Source of the DNA: Asticcacaulis sp. YBE204
Lineage (GTDB): Bacteria > Pseudomonadota > Alphaproteobacteria > Caulobacterales > Caulobacteraceae
Length of the DNA: 64,000 nt
Direction of reading: 5' to 3'
Assembly: GCF_000495855.1 (NCBI RefSeq)
Contig: NZ_AWGF01000001.1
Location: 558,001-622,000 of the forward strand
Below the pieces are notes generated by a model, which worked only from the letters and a program-made list of their open reading frames with translations, did not search any database and was not told where the DNA came from. The number at the start of each line of letters is the position of its first letter. Position 1 is the stretch's first letter. The position numbers and the translations under genes were made by a program. Positions 8,371 through 17,270 of the stretch are shown here, piece by piece.

Positions 8371-9249
8371 ATGACTGAGATCAAGAGCGTTGGCATTATC
8401 GGCGCCGGACAAATGGGTTCCGGCATCGCGCAGGTTTGCGCACAGTCAGGCTATGAGGTCTTCCTGTACGATCAGTCGGCCCCGGCTGTCGTCAAGGCGG
8501 TCGAAAAGATCAACAAGGGCTTCCTGAAATCGGTCGAAAAAGACCTGATCACCGCCGACGCCGGGGCGCGCGCCGCGACCCTGCTGAAGCCCGCTGCGCT
8601 GGTCGCCGATCTGGCAGACTGCGATCTGGTCATCGAGGCGGCGACCGAAAACGAAGAGGTCAAGAAGGCCATCTTCGCGTCGGTGTGCGAACACCTCAAG
8701 CCCGAAGCGATTCTGGCGTCGAACACCTCGTCGATCTCGATCACGCGACTGGCGGCGGCGTCCGATCGTCCGGGCCGTTTCATCGGCCTGCACTTCATGA
8801 ACCCCGTGCCGATCATGAAGCTGGTCGAGATCATCCGCGGCATCGCCACCGATACCGAAACCTACGAAGCCGCGCTGGGCTTTGCCGAAAGCCTCGGCAA
8901 GATCACCGCCAATGCGCAGGATTATCCGGCCTTTATCGTCAACCGTGTCCTGATCCCGATGATCAACGAGGCGATCTATACCCTGTACGAGGGTGTCGGC
9001 ACGATCGAGGCCATCGACACCGCCATGAAGCTGGGAGCCAACCACCCGATGGGCCCGCTGGAACTGGGCGATTTCATCGGTCTGGACACGGTTCTGGCCA
9101 TCATGAACGTGCTCTATGACGGCCTGTCGGATTCCAAATACCGTCCGTGTCCGCTGCTGGTGAAATATGTCGAAGCCGGTTGGCTGGGTCGCAAGACCGG
9201 GCGCGGCTTCTACGACTATCGCGGCGAAAAGCCGGTTCCCACCCGATAA
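8371..9249 (+). CDS. 3-hydroxybutyryl-CoA dehydrogenase
   Basis: A 292-residue 3-hydroxyacyl-CoA dehydrogenase (PaaH/Hbd type). The Rossmann motif [20 protein letters not shown] is at the N-terminus. The catalytic histidine lies in [17 protein letters not shown], with SNTSSISIT before it. The C-terminal domain carries [17 protein letters not shown] and [15 protein letters not shown]. It oxidises 3-hydroxybutyryl-CoA to acetoacetyl-CoA with NAD(P), or the reverse. The ATG at 8371 gives the usual [13 protein letters not shown] start; the frame extends further upstream without coding character. Its place after etfBA suits short-chain fatty-acid or hydroxybutyrate use. Confidence 0.95.
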   Translation: MTEIKSVGIIGAGQMGSGIAQVCAQSGYEVFLYDQSAPAVVKAVEKINKGFLKSVEKDLITADAGARAATLLKPAALVADLADCDLVIEAATENEEVKKAIFASVCEHLKPEAILASNTSSISITRLAAASDRPGRFIGLHFMNPVPIMKLVEIIRGIATDTETYEAALGFAESLGKITANAQDYPAFIVNRVLIPMINEAIYTLYEGVGTIEAIDTAMKLGANHPMGPLELGDFIGLDTVLAIMNVLYDGLSDSKYRPCPLLVKYVEAGWLGRKTGRGFYDYRGEKPVPTR

Positions 9250-9253
9250 TATC

Positions 9254-9715
9254 TTGCTCACCGTCCGCCAACCTTCCTATCTCTGGGTCGTTATCGCGCT
9301 GGCCGCCGCCAGCGTGGTGCATGCGGTCGCGTGGTTCGTCGCCCGTGCCACGGTCTTGCCCGTACCCGAAGCCCTGCACGAGACCCAGCGGCAAGTTTGG
9401 CTGGCCCTGTTCTGGATGGTCTGCGTTTCCGCCCTATGGATGATTCAAGCGCCCAAATCGCGCTTTCAGGCCCTTTTGCACGTCATGGGTTGTGCCTTTT
9501 TCGTCTGTCTGCTGGGCTCGGTCGTCGCTTTCACCAACTGGATGGTGGCGCAGAATGTCGGCTTCGACCTGACCAATCTGACGACCTTCAGCTTCTATGC
9601 CCTGCTGATGATTCTCGGCCAGATGTTCCTATCCCTGCCGTCGGCGGCGCTGTTTCAGCAGGTGCTTCTGGTGTCGCGCCGCGAGGCTGTGCCTGAGCCG
9701 GAAGCTCAGGCGTGA
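9254..9715 (+). CDS. Small integral membrane protein, unknown
   Basis: About 153 residues with four predicted hydrophobic helices, near residues 11-30, 47-63, 75-95 and 111-135. The frame runs back into the hbd gene, so the start is uncertain; the TTG at 9254, just after the hbd stop, gives LLTVRQPSYLWVVIAL and is the simplest choice, while an ATG at 9167 would overlap hbd by 83 bases. Its stop overlaps the GTG of the DUF418 gene in a GTGA arrangement, so the two are probably made together. I recognise no family. Confidence 0.65.
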   Translation: MLTVRQPSYLWVVIALAAASVVHAVAWFVARATVLPVPEALHETQRQVWLALFWMVCVSALWMIQAPKSRFQALLHVMGCAFFVCLLGSVVAFTNWMVAQNVGFDLTNLTTFSFYALLMILGQMFLSLPSAALFQQVLLVSRREAVPEPEAQA

Positions 9716-10893
9716 GGACGCCGCGATACGCGTCTCTGGATTATATCCGGGGGTTCGCGCTGCTGGGTATCCTCATTGTTAATGCCATAGCCTTCGCCTG
9801 GCCGCTGGATGTCTATTCTAACCCGATGCGTTCACCGCTCGGCATGAGCGCGGCGGACAAGGACGCATGGTGGGTTATCCATACGTTTTTCGAGTCGAAA
9901 TGCATTACCCTGTTCGCCCTGCTGTTCGGGATCAGCCTATTTCTGGTTAAGCAGAAGGATGCGCCGCAAACCCCGGCCGGTAAAACCATCCTGTTCCGCC
10001 GCCTGATGTGGCTGGCGGCATTCGGCGTGATCCACGGCGCGCTGATCTGGCTTGGCGACATCCTGCTGATGTATGCGGTGTGCGGCCTGGTCTTCGCCTA
10101 TATGGTGCGCACGGACAAGCTCCTGACCTTCGGCAGCGGGCTCTATATCGTCGGTTCGCTGATGATCGTCGGCTCCGGCTGGGTGCTGATCTTTGTGCCG
10201 CGTGACCAGATCGCCGAACTGATCAGCGGCAGCGACGGCTTCACCTTCGCGCAGGAAATGGCCCTGATGAAAGGCGATTTCGCGTCGTCGCTGTACGGCA
10301 ATTTCGCCATGTGGGCGACGCAGATCGCCTCGCAGATCGTGGCGTTCGGCCCGAAGATCCTCGGCTTGATGATGCTGGGGCTGGGTCTGTTCAAGGCAGG
10401 ATATTTCGAGGCGCGGGGCAAGACCGCCTTGCATCTGTTGATGATTTTGCTCGGTGCCGGAGCGCTTATCGTCATGGGCTGGCAGAACACGATCATCCTG
10501 CGCGAAGCCTTTCCCGAACCAGAAATCTACGGCGGTTATCGCGCGGCGGCGGAGTTTCTAAGTCTCTTCACCAGTCTCGGCTACGCCAGCGCCCTGATGC
10601 TGATCAGCCGAATTCCGGTGGCCAATCTGATCACCCAAACGCTGGAGCCGGTGGGGCGGATGGCCTTCACCAACTATCTCAGCCAGTCGCTGATCATGAC
10701 GGCGATCTTCTACGGCGGACGCGGCCTGAACCTCTACGGCACCATCGGCCACGCGCAGATTATCCCCATCGTCGCCGGCATCTGGGTCGGGCAGATCGTG
10801 GTCAGTCACTTGTGGCTGACGGTATTCCGTTATGGGCCGTTCGAGTGGGTTTGGCGTTCCTTAAGCGAAGCGCGACTCGTGCCGATCCGCTGA
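9712..10893 (+). CDS. DUF418 / YeiB-type membrane protein
   Basis: A 393-residue integral membrane protein with roughly ten helices. The N-terminal LDYIRGFALLGILIVNAIAF and FESKCITLFALLFGISLFL are the heparan-acetyltransferase-like start shared by YeiB proteins, and the C-terminal QTLEPVGRMAFTNYLSQSLI followed by FRYGPFEWVWRSL is the DUF418 signature. The biochemical role is unknown, though the fold suggests an acyltransferase-like transporter. It starts with GTG overlapping the stop of the upstream membrane protein by four bases. Confidence 0.9.
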   Translation: MRTPRYASLDYIRGFALLGILIVNAIAFAWPLDVYSNPMRSPLGMSAADKDAWWVIHTFFESKCITLFALLFGISLFLVKQKDAPQTPAGKTILFRRLMWLAAFGVIHGALIWLGDILLMYAVCGLVFAYMVRTDKLLTFGSGLYIVGSLMIVGSGWVLIFVPRDQIAELISGSDGFTFAQEMALMKGDFASSLYGNFAMWATQIASQIVAFGPKILGLMMLGLGLFKAGYFEARGKTALHLLMILLGAGALIVMGWQNTIILREAFPEPEIYGGYRAAAEFLSLFTSLGYASALMLISRIPVANLITQTLEPVGRMAFTNYLSQSLIMTAIFYGGRGLNLYGTIGHAQIIPIVAGIWVGQIVVSHLWLTVFRYGPFEWVWRSLSEARLVPIR

Positions 10894-10896
10894 CCC

Positions 10897-10920
10897 ATTC
10901 CCCAAATTGGGGAATTATTT
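10897..10920 (+). terminator. Terminator after the DUF418 gene
   Basis: Inverted repeat attcccc / ggggaat around aaatt, followed by tatttt. A moderately strong factor-independent terminator three bases after the stop. Confidence 0.75.
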
Positions 10921-11052
10921 TCACTCATATTCGCGTTATTTGAGAAATGTTACGGTCAAATTCCATGTTTCGGGTGTAATTCAGGCGGTTAGGCTTTGGT
11001 TAACCATCCATCTCGCTGAATTTAAAATAAAATATGGAATATGATTACCGTA

Positions 11053-11078
11053 AATAATTCTGATTAATCAGAATTATT
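11053..11078. repeat. Perfect 26-base AT-rich palindrome at a gene end
   Basis: Bases 11053-11078 read the same on both strands, aataattctgat followed by its complement, with no loop. The last codons and stop (11064-11066) of the minus-strand CDP-alcohol transferase lie inside it. It may act as a transcript-end hairpin for that gene, or as a protein site. The rest of the 170-base gap is AT-rich and holds nothing else I can name. Confidence 0.7.
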
Positions 11079-11648
11079 ATGAGCCAGTTTTCGCGCCTGT
11101 TTCAGCGATTTTACGTCGCAAACCCACCGCGGCACGGTCAGCATGATCAGGGCCGCTTCGAGTTGCGATACGATGCCCAAGGCCAGAATCAGCCAGAAAA
11201 ACAGCCCCGCCTGACCGGTCAGAAACATCTGACTGAGCAAGGCCCACAGGCCGAGCGTGAACAGTTTCGACAGGACATGATGCGTCGAAGCTTCGCGTTT
11301 GAAACGCACATAGCTGATCAGGTGGACGCTTAGTTCCAGCACCCCCAGAACTACAATCATGACCCAGGTCGTACCGATCAGAGTCGGGTGCAGCAGATGC
11401 ACCGCGACCGCCACACTGAGCCAGAAAACGACGTCGGCGCGGCTGTCCATCACGCGCAAGGCCGGCGTCACGCAGTCGAGTTTTCGCGCGATGACTCCGT
11501 CGAAAATATCGGAGATCACCCCGGCGGCCAGCAACCCGACGCAGACAATGGCGGCGTGCGGCACGTGCAAAAGACACAGCGCGATCATCACCGGCCCGGC
11601 CAGCAGCCTGAATCCGATCAGCCACCACGGTATCTGCCGCGCGTTCAT
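11064..11648 (-). CDS. CDP-alcohol phosphatidyltransferase-family membrane protein
   Basis: A 194-residue integral membrane protein with about five or six helices. The family motif is recognisable in SDIFDGVIARKLDCVTPAL: D-xx-DG-xx-AR is intact, followed by D and D in RVMDSRADV, but the glycine normally eight residues after AR is a leucine. The family makes phospholipid head groups from CDP-diacylglycerol; PgsA-like or cardiolipin-type function cannot be told apart here, and the altered motif could affect activity. The ATG at 11648 overlaps the TlpA stop (TAATG), so the two genes are translationally coupled. Confidence 0.8.
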   Translation of the reverse strand: MNARQIPWWLIGFRLLAGPVMIALCLLHVPHAAIVCVGLLAAGVISDIFDGVIARKLDCVTPALRVMDSRADVVFWLSVAVAVHLLHPTLIGTTWVMIVVLGVLELSVHLISYVRFKREASTHHVLSKLFTLGLWALLSQMFLTGQAGLFFWLILALGIVSQLEAALIMLTVPRWVCDVKSLKQARKLAHNNSD

Positions 11649-12337
11649 TATTTCGCGGCGACCGCGTCGATCAGGGCGTGGACTTCTGGCGTATCCCACT
11701 TGGCTTCACCGCCCAGACGCGCGACCTCCATACCGGTCTTGTCGAGGATGATCGTCGTCGGCATGCCGATGACGCCCCACTTCGACAGGGGCTGCACTTC
11801 TGGGTCGTTGTAGAAGACCAGCGGTTCATGCACATCGAGGAAGTTCTTCGCCTCGGCCAGCGATTTCGCCTCGTCGATGCTCAGCGTCAGAACGGTGACC
11901 TTGGCCGGATCGTAGCTCTTTTGCAGGGCGGCCAGCGTCGGCATTTCGACGCGGCAAGGGGCGCACCACGTCGCCCACAGGTTCAGCACCACGACGCGGC
12001 CCTTGAACTCGGCCAGGGTGTGCGGTTTGCCGTCGCGGTCGAAAAAGCTGATGTCGGTGAGTGGCTGGGGCGTTTCATGCGTGATCAGATTGGCCAGCGA
12101 CCCGGTCGCGTAGCCTTTCAGCGGGCCTTGTGCGGTTTCAGTTTCCGCCGTCTGTTCGGGCGTCGCGGCTTGACGGAACCACATCACCCCCGCTACTGAG
12201 GCGGCGATCACCAGAACCAGTACGCCGAGCACGATAAAATTAAATCGCTGTTTCCGAACGGACTTGGTTTTGACCTCTTTTGCGGGTTTAGCTTCCGCGC
12301 CGTCCGCGACTTCGTTCTCGTCCAAAGGCTCGTTCAT
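11648..12337 (-). CDS. TlpA-family thiol-disulfide protein
   Basis: A 229-residue membrane-anchored thioredoxin. Residues 1-30 are charged and cytoplasmic, a helix spans about 33-53, and the rest is periplasmic. The redox motif is W-C125-A-P-C128, with the cis-proline in [13 protein letters not shown]. TlpA-type proteins reduce disulfides in the periplasm, for example for cytochrome oxidase or cytochrome c assembly. The start codon overlaps the first possible start of the divergent argH gene by two bases. The CDP-alcohol transferase follows in the same operon. Confidence 0.92.
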   Translation of the reverse strand: MNEPLDENEVADGAEAKPAKEVKTKSVRKQRFNFIVLGVLVLVIAASVAGVMWFRQAATPEQTAETETAQGPLKGYATGSLANLITHETPQPLTDISFFDRDGKPHTLAEFKGRVVVLNLWATWCAPCRVEMPTLAALQKSYDPAKVTVLTLSIDEAKSLAEAKNFLDVHEPLVFYNDPEVQPLSKWGVIGMPTTIILDKTGMEVARLGGEAKWDTPEVHALIDAVAAK

Positions 12338-13742
12338 GTCCGATAGTTCCCAAAAGCCTTCAGAAGGTCAAAAAATGTGGGGTGGACGTTTCTCTGCCCA
12401 ACCCGACCAGATTATGCAAGCGATCAACGTTTCGATCGAGGTCGATAAGCGCCTGTGGGCGCAGGATATCGCCGGGTCGCGCGCCCACGCCGCCATGCTG
12501 GCCAAACAAGGTATCATAAGCGCCGACGCCGCCCAAGAGATCGACGCCGGATTGGCGAAAATCGTCGAAGAGATCGAAGCCGGCACCTTTCCGTTCCGCA
12601 CCGAATTCGAAGACATCCACATGAATGTCGAGGCGCGTCTGCGCGAACTGATCGGCGCGACGGCGGGGCGGCTGCACACCGCGCGCTCGCGTAACGATCA
12701 GGTGGCCACCGATTTCCGCCTGTGGGTCCGCGACCGCGTCGACTACACGATCACGCAATTGCGCGGCCTGCAAAGCGCGCTGGTCGCTCGTGCCGATCAA
12801 TATGCCGACGCCCTGATGCCGGGCTTCACCCATTTGCAACCGGCACAGCCGGTGACCTTCGGCCACCACCTGATGGCCTATGTCGAGATGTTCGGTCGCG
12901 ACGCCTCACGGTTTGAAGACGCCCGCAAGCGCATGAACGAGAACCCGCTGGGCTCGGCGGCACTGGCAGGCTCCCCGTTCCCCATCGACCGCCACATGAC
13001 CGCCGAAGCACTTGGTTTCGACCGTCCGACGGCTAATTCGCTCGATGGTGTGTCGGATCGCGATTTCGCGCTCGAATCCTTGAGCCACGCCTCGCTGTGC
13101 GCCGGGCACCTGTCGCGTCTGGCCGAAGAAATCGTCATCTGGACGACGCCGCAGTTCGGCTTCGTGCGCCTGTCGGACAGCTTCTCGACCGGGTCTTCGA
13201 TCATGCCGCAAAAGCGCAACCCCGACGCCGCCGAACTGGTCCGCGCGAAGACCGGCCGCATCAATGGCGCGTTCATCGCGCTCACCACCGTCATGAAGGG
13301 CCTGCCGCTCGCCTATTCCAAGGACATGCAGGAAGACAAGCCGCCGGTGTTCGAAGCGTTTGAGGCGCTCGATCTGGCGCTGGCCGCCATGACCGGCATG
13401 ATCGGCGACCTGACGGCCAATACGGAGCGCATGAAGGCCGCGGCATCGTCCGGTTTCTCGACCGCGACGGACCTCGCCGACTGGCTGGTGCGCAACCTCA
13501 ACATGCCGTTCCGTGACGCGCACCATGTCACCGGCGCGGCGGTGAAGCTGGCCGAAGGGCAGGGTGTGGATTTGGCGCAACTTTCGCTGAGCGATCTGCA
13601 AAATCTGGAAGCGGGCATCACCGAAGATGTGTATAGTGTTTTGACACCCGAAGCTTCTGCGGCCTCGCGTCTGTCGTACGGGGGCACCTCTCCGGTAAAG
13701 GTGCGTGAACAAATCCAGCGCTGGAAGGACCTCCTGGCATGA
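12336..13742 (+). CDS. argH: Argininosuccinate lyase
   Basis: Argininosuccinate lyase, last step of arginine synthesis, splitting argininosuccinate into arginine and fumarate. Motifs include [25 protein letters not shown], the catalytic-region [13 protein letters not shown], and the superfamily signature [12 protein letters not shown]. Two starts are possible: ATG 12336 (468 residues, aaagg upstream) and ATG 12375 (455 residues, beginning MWGGRF, agaagg seven bases before it). The later one has the better ribosome site and avoids overlap with the divergent tlpA; I report the longer frame. The stop overlaps the next gene as ATGA. Confidence 0.96.
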   Translation: MSDSSQKPSEGQKMWGGRFSAQPDQIMQAINVSIEVDKRLWAQDIAGSRAHAAMLAKQGIISADAAQEIDAGLAKIVEEIEAGTFPFRTEFEDIHMNVEARLRELIGATAGRLHTARSRNDQVATDFRLWVRDRVDYTITQLRGLQSALVARADQYADALMPGFTHLQPAQPVTFGHHLMAYVEMFGRDASRFEDARKRMNENPLGSAALAGSPFPIDRHMTAEALGFDRPTANSLDGVSDRDFALESLSHASLCAGHLSRLAEEIVIWTTPQFGFVRLSDSFSTGSSIMPQKRNPDAAELVRAKTGRINGAFIALTTVMKGLPLAYSKDMQEDKPPVFEAFEALDLALAAMTGMIGDLTANTERMKAAASSGFSTATDLADWLVRNLNMPFRDAHHVTGAAVKLAEGQGVDLAQLSLSDLQNLEAGITEDVYSVLTPEASAASRLSYGGTSPVKVREQIQRWKDLLA

Positions 13743-14032
13743 CCCTCTCTGTTTCGCGTACCGTTTTAAAGGCCGTTGTTCTGGCCGCCGCGCTCGGCCT
13801 TTCCCTGACCGCCTGCGCCAAGCAGGGCGATCTGGAAACCGCGCCGCCGCTGTGGGGCAAACGCGCGCAGGAAGAGATCGCTGCCAAGAAGAAGGCGCAG
13901 GCCGAGGGCAAGGCGACCGAACGCGCCCTGCCGCGCAAGGAATACAAGAACGAGATGGCCGACCCGTACCAGCAGAACCAGAAGGTCACCGAGGCCCCTC
14001 TGGAAGGCACTGGCAACGCCCAGCGTCAGTAA
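13739..14032 (+). CDS. lptM: LptM-like small lipoprotein
   Basis: A 97-residue protein with an N-terminal signal ending in the lipobox LTAC, followed by [11 protein letters not shown], which matches the short conserved stretch of LptM (YifL) lipoproteins, C-xx-KGPL-xx-P. LptM helps fold and stabilise the LPS translocon LptD in E. coli. The remaining 65 residues are highly charged (Lys, Glu, Gln) and longer than in enteric LptM. Its place between argH and lysA is the common genomic position for this lipoprotein. It starts inside the argH stop (ATGA), so it is co-translated. Confidence 0.75.
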   Translation: MTLSVSRTVLKAVVLAAALGLSLTACAKQGDLETAPPLWGKRAQEEIAAKKKAQAEGKATERALPRKEYKNEMADPYQQNQKVTEAPLEGTGNAQRQ

Positions 14033-14038
14033 CCAATC

Positions 14039-14096
14039 ATACCTCCCCGCCACGCGGGGAGGGGGACCGTCGGCGGAGCCGATGGTGGTGGGGGCC
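14039..14096. repeat. Family A repeat, half copy (A-2)
   Basis: Between lptM and lysA: atacctccccgccacgcggg followed by gaggggg and a second hairpin-like piece with gatggtggtgggggcc. It corresponds to the left half of the longer copies and lacks the inverted right half. It probably folds as a transcript-borne hairpin inside the argH-lysA operon. Confidence 0.8.
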
Positions 14097-14123
14097 TTTT
14101 CCTTCACCGCATAAGGCAGACTA

Positions 14124-15443
14124 ATGAACCATTTCGAATACAAGAACGGTGAAATGCACGTCGAAGGCGTCACGGTCAGGGAACTGGCCGAGCGCGTCGG
14201 TACGCCGCTCTACATCTATTCGTCGGCGACGCTTGAGCGCCACTTTCAGGTCTTCTCTCAGGCCCTGTGGAGCAAGGAAGCGTTGCAGAGCCCCAAGGGC
14301 GAAGCGCCGCTGATCGCCTATGCGACCAAGGCCAACTCCAATCTCGCCGTGCTGCAAACCCTGGCCGAACAGGGTGCCGGGGCCGATACCGTCTCCGAAG
14401 GCGAGATCCGCAAAGCCCTGATGGCCGGGGTCGCGCCTGAGAAGATCGTCTTTTCCGGCGTCGGCAAGACCAATGACGAAATGGCCTTCGCGCTGAAAAC
14501 CGGCATCTATCAGATCAATGTCGAGTCGCGCCCTGAGCTGGAGCGCCTGAGCCATGTGGCGGGCGCGCTCGGCCTTGTCGCGCCAATCGTTATCCGCATC
14601 AATCCCGGCGTCGGCGCGGGCGGCCATTCCAAGATCACCACCGGCGGCGCCAAGGACAAGTTCGGCGTTTCGGCGGCGGAAGCCATCGCGCTCTACGGTC
14701 AGGCGGCGTCCGATCCGAACATCGCGCCGATGGGCATCGCCTGCCATATCGGCAGCCAGATTTCCGATCTTGCCCCCATGCAGGCGGCGTTCTCGAAGAT
14801 GAAGGGCTGGGTGCAGGAACTGCGCGCCAACGGCCTCAGCGTCGAGCGCCTCGACCTCGGCGGCGGGCTGGGCGTCCCCTATTTCAACCAACCGGAACCG
14901 CCGTCGCCCGCCGATTTCGCGCAGATGGTCGCTCTGACCGTCGGCAATCTGGGGGTGCGCTATACGTTCGAGCCGGGGCGTCTGATTGCGGCCAATGCCG
15001 GGATTCTGGTCTCGCGCGTCATCCACGTGCATGAGCGCGCCGATTCCGGTCAGAAGTTCCTCGTCGTCGATGCGGCGATGAACGACCTGATTAGGCCTGC
15101 CATGTACGACGCCTATCACGATATCCGCCCGGTCTGCGAACCGAAGGACACCAAGAAGGGCACCTACGATGTCGTCGGGCCGGTGTGCGAAACCGGCGAC
15201 ACCTTCACCCGCGGGCGCGACCTGCCGGTGATGAAGGCGGGCGACCTGATGGCCTTCATGTCGGCGGGCGCTTACGGCGCGGTGATGGGCAGCGAATATA
15301 ATTCGCGGCCATTGGCCCCCGAAGTGCTGGTCCGCGACGATAAATGGGCCGTCGTGCGTCCGCGCCCGTCCTATGAGGACATGATGAATCAAGAGGTCCT
15401 GCCCGACTGGTTCCGGCCGCGCAATATGCGGGCAAGCGCGTAA
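14124..15443 (+). CDS. lysA: Diaminopimelate decarboxylase
   Basis: A 439-residue fold-type III PLP enzyme that decarboxylates meso-diaminopimelate to lysine. The PLP lysine is in YATKANSN; HIGSQISDLAPM and the glycine-rich LDLGGGLGVPY bind the cofactor phosphate; EPGRLIAANAG and the C-terminal CETGDTFTRGRDLP complete the active site across the dimer. Length is normal. The gene follows argH and lptM with a repeat in the 91-base spacer, as in related genomes. Confidence 0.96.
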   Translation: MNHFEYKNGEMHVEGVTVRELAERVGTPLYIYSSATLERHFQVFSQALWSKEALQSPKGEAPLIAYATKANSNLAVLQTLAEQGAGADTVSEGEIRKALMAGVAPEKIVFSGVGKTNDEMAFALKTGIYQINVESRPELERLSHVAGALGLVAPIVIRINPGVGAGGHSKITTGGAKDKFGVSAAEAIALYGQAASDPNIAPMGIACHIGSQISDLAPMQAAFSKMKGWVQELRANGLSVERLDLGGGLGVPYFNQPEPPSPADFAQMVALTVGNLGVRYTFEPGRLIAANAGILVSRVIHVHERADSGQKFLVVDAAMNDLIRPAMYDAYHDIRPVCEPKDTKKGTYDVVGPVCETGDTFTRGRDLPVMKAGDLMAFMSAGAYGAVMGSEYNSRPLAPEVLVRDDKWAVVRPRPSYEDMMNQEVLPDWFRPRNMRASA

Positions 15444-15532
15444 CGCCTGACAGGATTCTTTCCTTGATTCGTCGGTTAACCTGAGCGAAAGTCGAATGGT
15501 TAACGGGATGGGCCAGGTTTTGGGGAACCGGG

Positions 15533-16066
15533 ATGACGCTGCAACGCACCAAACGCTTTTCGCGCCTGAACCGGGCGCTGGGCTGGACGGCCACGGTCAT
15601 GGTGTGGGAACGCCTGTTGCCCGCCCTGACGCCGTTCCTGTTGCTGGCCGCCGCGATTGCCGTGGCGTCGCAGTGGGGTCTGTTTCTGGCGCTGGGGACC
15701 ATCGTCCATATCGCTGTGCTGGTGGTCGGTATCGCCATCGCTACCACCGCAGCTGTGCTGAACCTGCGCGGGTTCAAAACCCCGACCTTTACCGAGACCA
15801 ATACGCGGCTGGCCGTGGATAATAAGGTCACGCCGGAATATCTGCTCGGCCTGCGTCATTTAAAAAAACAGCCGAGCCTGAAAATCGGCAAGGCCAAGGC
15901 CGGTCTGGCCAAGGGCGACCCGTTCGCTCTGCGTTATCTGATGCTTGTCCTGATCATGTTCGGCTACCTGTCGCAGGGCCCGGTGCCGTGGACGCAGGTC
16001 GCCAGCGGTTTCGCACCGCTCGGTAAGCCGGGTGTGGTGCTGGTCGCGATGGACGCTCACCCCTGA
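15533..16066 (+). pseudogene. Shortened DUF4175 (TIGR02302-like) membrane protein
   Basis: A 177-residue frame. The start RLNRALGWTATVMVWERLLP, two membrane helices (about residues 33-70), and later LAKGDPFALRYLMLVLIMFG resemble the N-terminus of TIGR02302/DUF4175 proteins, which in alphaproteobacteria often follow lysA and are normally 800 or more residues long. Here the frame stops right after the third helix and the long periplasmic part is missing. Either the gene was cut by deletion and is decaying, or the short membrane part is kept for another use. Its stop overlaps the candidate CTG start of the nuclease. The family assignment rests on recall of the N-terminal pattern. Confidence 0.6.
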
Positions 16067-16569
16067 ATAGACGCCTCACGCTTATCGGACTGGCACTGGC
16101 CGGAATCGCCGCCGTCGCGTGGCTGGCGATCTACCGTGACGCGCCGAAACCCGATCTGTCACCCCCGCTTGCCGCCATTACCGGCGCGGCCGAAGCCATC
16201 GATGGCGACTCGCTGCGCGTCAACGGCGTTGAAATCCGGCTGGAAGGCGCGGATGCTTTTGAATACGACCAGCTTTGTGGCACCTTTGCCTGTGGTGCAG
16301 CGGCCAGCGCCAATTTGCACCGCCTGATCGACGGCAATGCGGTGCGCTGTGAGCCGGAAGGCGAGGACCGTTACGGACGGACCTTGGCGCGTTGTTTTGT
16401 CGGCGACACCGACATCGCCGCGGCTCAGGTCCGCGCCGGTCTGGCGGTCGCCTATCGCCGCTATTCCGACCGCTATGTTCGTGAGGAAGAGGCCGCGCAA
16501 GCCGCCAGACGCGGCGCTTGGGTCTACACTTTCCAAACGCCGGAAGACTACCGGTACGCCAAAAACTAG
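16063..16569 (+). CDS. Thermonuclease (SNase)-family protein with no ATG/GTG/TTG start
   Basis: The frame codes for a staphylococcal-nuclease-like domain preceded by a membrane anchor (NRRLTLIGLALAGIAAVAWL). The active-site pattern is kept: D-G-D in AIDGDSLRV, arginine in IRLEGADAFE with the D and E, and the second arginine in DRYGRTLARC. After an in-frame stop at 16024 there is no ATG, GTG or TTG before a TTG at 16312, deep in the domain. The only near-cognate start in the right place is CTG 16063, which overlaps the upstream stop as CTGA. I therefore call 168 residues from CTG; a sequencing error or a fusion to the upstream frame are alternatives. Confidence 0.7.
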   Translation: MNRRLTLIGLALAGIAAVAWLAIYRDAPKPDLSPPLAAITGAAEAIDGDSLRVNGVEIRLEGADAFEYDQLCGTFACGAAASANLHRLIDGNAVRCEPEGEDRYGRTLARCFVGDTDIAAAQVRAGLAVAYRRYSDRYVREEEAAQAARRGAWVYTFQTPEDYRYAKN

Positions 16570-17255
16570 ACCGCGCACACGCCGTCGTCGCAGGTCGGGC
16601 CAGCATTGCGCTGTTCCGGCGGCAGGTCGTCCCACGCCCGTTGCAGGACCTGCGCGAAGGCCTCAGCCGGTTGCGCGCCCGACACGGCATATTTGTTGTT
16701 GATGACAAAGAACGGCACGCCATTGGCCCCGCGCTGGGTGATGAAATCCTGCTCCTCGACCACAGCATCGCTGTAGCGGTCGGTCTTCAGAAAGGCTTCG
16801 GCCTCAGACGCATCGAGCCCAACCTCGCTGGCCAATGTCACCAGCACCGCATCGTCGAACAAGGACTGGCCTTCGCTGAAATAGGCGCGGTACAGCCGCT
16901 CGACCATTTCCGCCGCCAGACCGCGATCCTCGGCAAATTTGATCAGCCGATGCGATTTGAGCGTATCGCCGGAGATCGTATTATCGAGGTGATAGTCCAG
17001 CCCGACCGAAGCCGCCATCTGCACGACGCGCGCCTGATTTTGCGCCACCTGATCCGGCGTCATATTGTATTTGCGCTGGAGCATGTCCTTCACCGGCGTA
17101 GGCGGCGCATCAGGCGACAGGCGAAACGCGCGGTGACGAACGGTGACGGCATTCTTACCCGCAAAATCGCCTAAAGCGCGTTCGAACTGACGTTTGCCGA
17201 TCCAGCAAAAGGGGCAGATGATATCCGACCAGATGTCGACGGTAATGGCGGTCAT
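16566..17255 (-). CDS. FrnE/DsbA-family oxidoreductase
   Basis: A 229-residue cytoplasmic DsbA-fold protein of the FrnE type. The redox motif is C-P-F-C in WSDIICPFCWIGKRQFERAL, with the cis-proline loop GVPFFVINNKYAVSGAQP near residue 190. Relatives act as disulfide isomerases or 2-hydroxychromene-2-carboxylate isomerases, so the substrate is open. The C-terminus carries two more cysteines (GPTCDDGVCAV). The ATG at 17255 is chosen over an upstream one that would start in a repeat. Its stop overlaps that of the convergent nuclease gene through the shared palindrome ctag. Confidence 0.9.
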   Translation of the reverse strand: MTAITVDIWSDIICPFCWIGKRQFERALGDFAGKNAVTVRHRAFRLSPDAPPTPVKDMLQRKYNMTPDQVAQNQARVVQMAASVGLDYHLDNTISGDTLKSHRLIKFAEDRGLAAEMVERLYRAYFSEGQSLFDDAVLVTLASEVGLDASEAEAFLKTDRYSDAVVEEQDFITQRGANGVPFFVINNKYAVSGAQPAEAFAQVLQRAWDDLPPEQRNAGPTCDDGVCAV

Positions 17256-17270
17256 GCTTTCAATTCCTTC

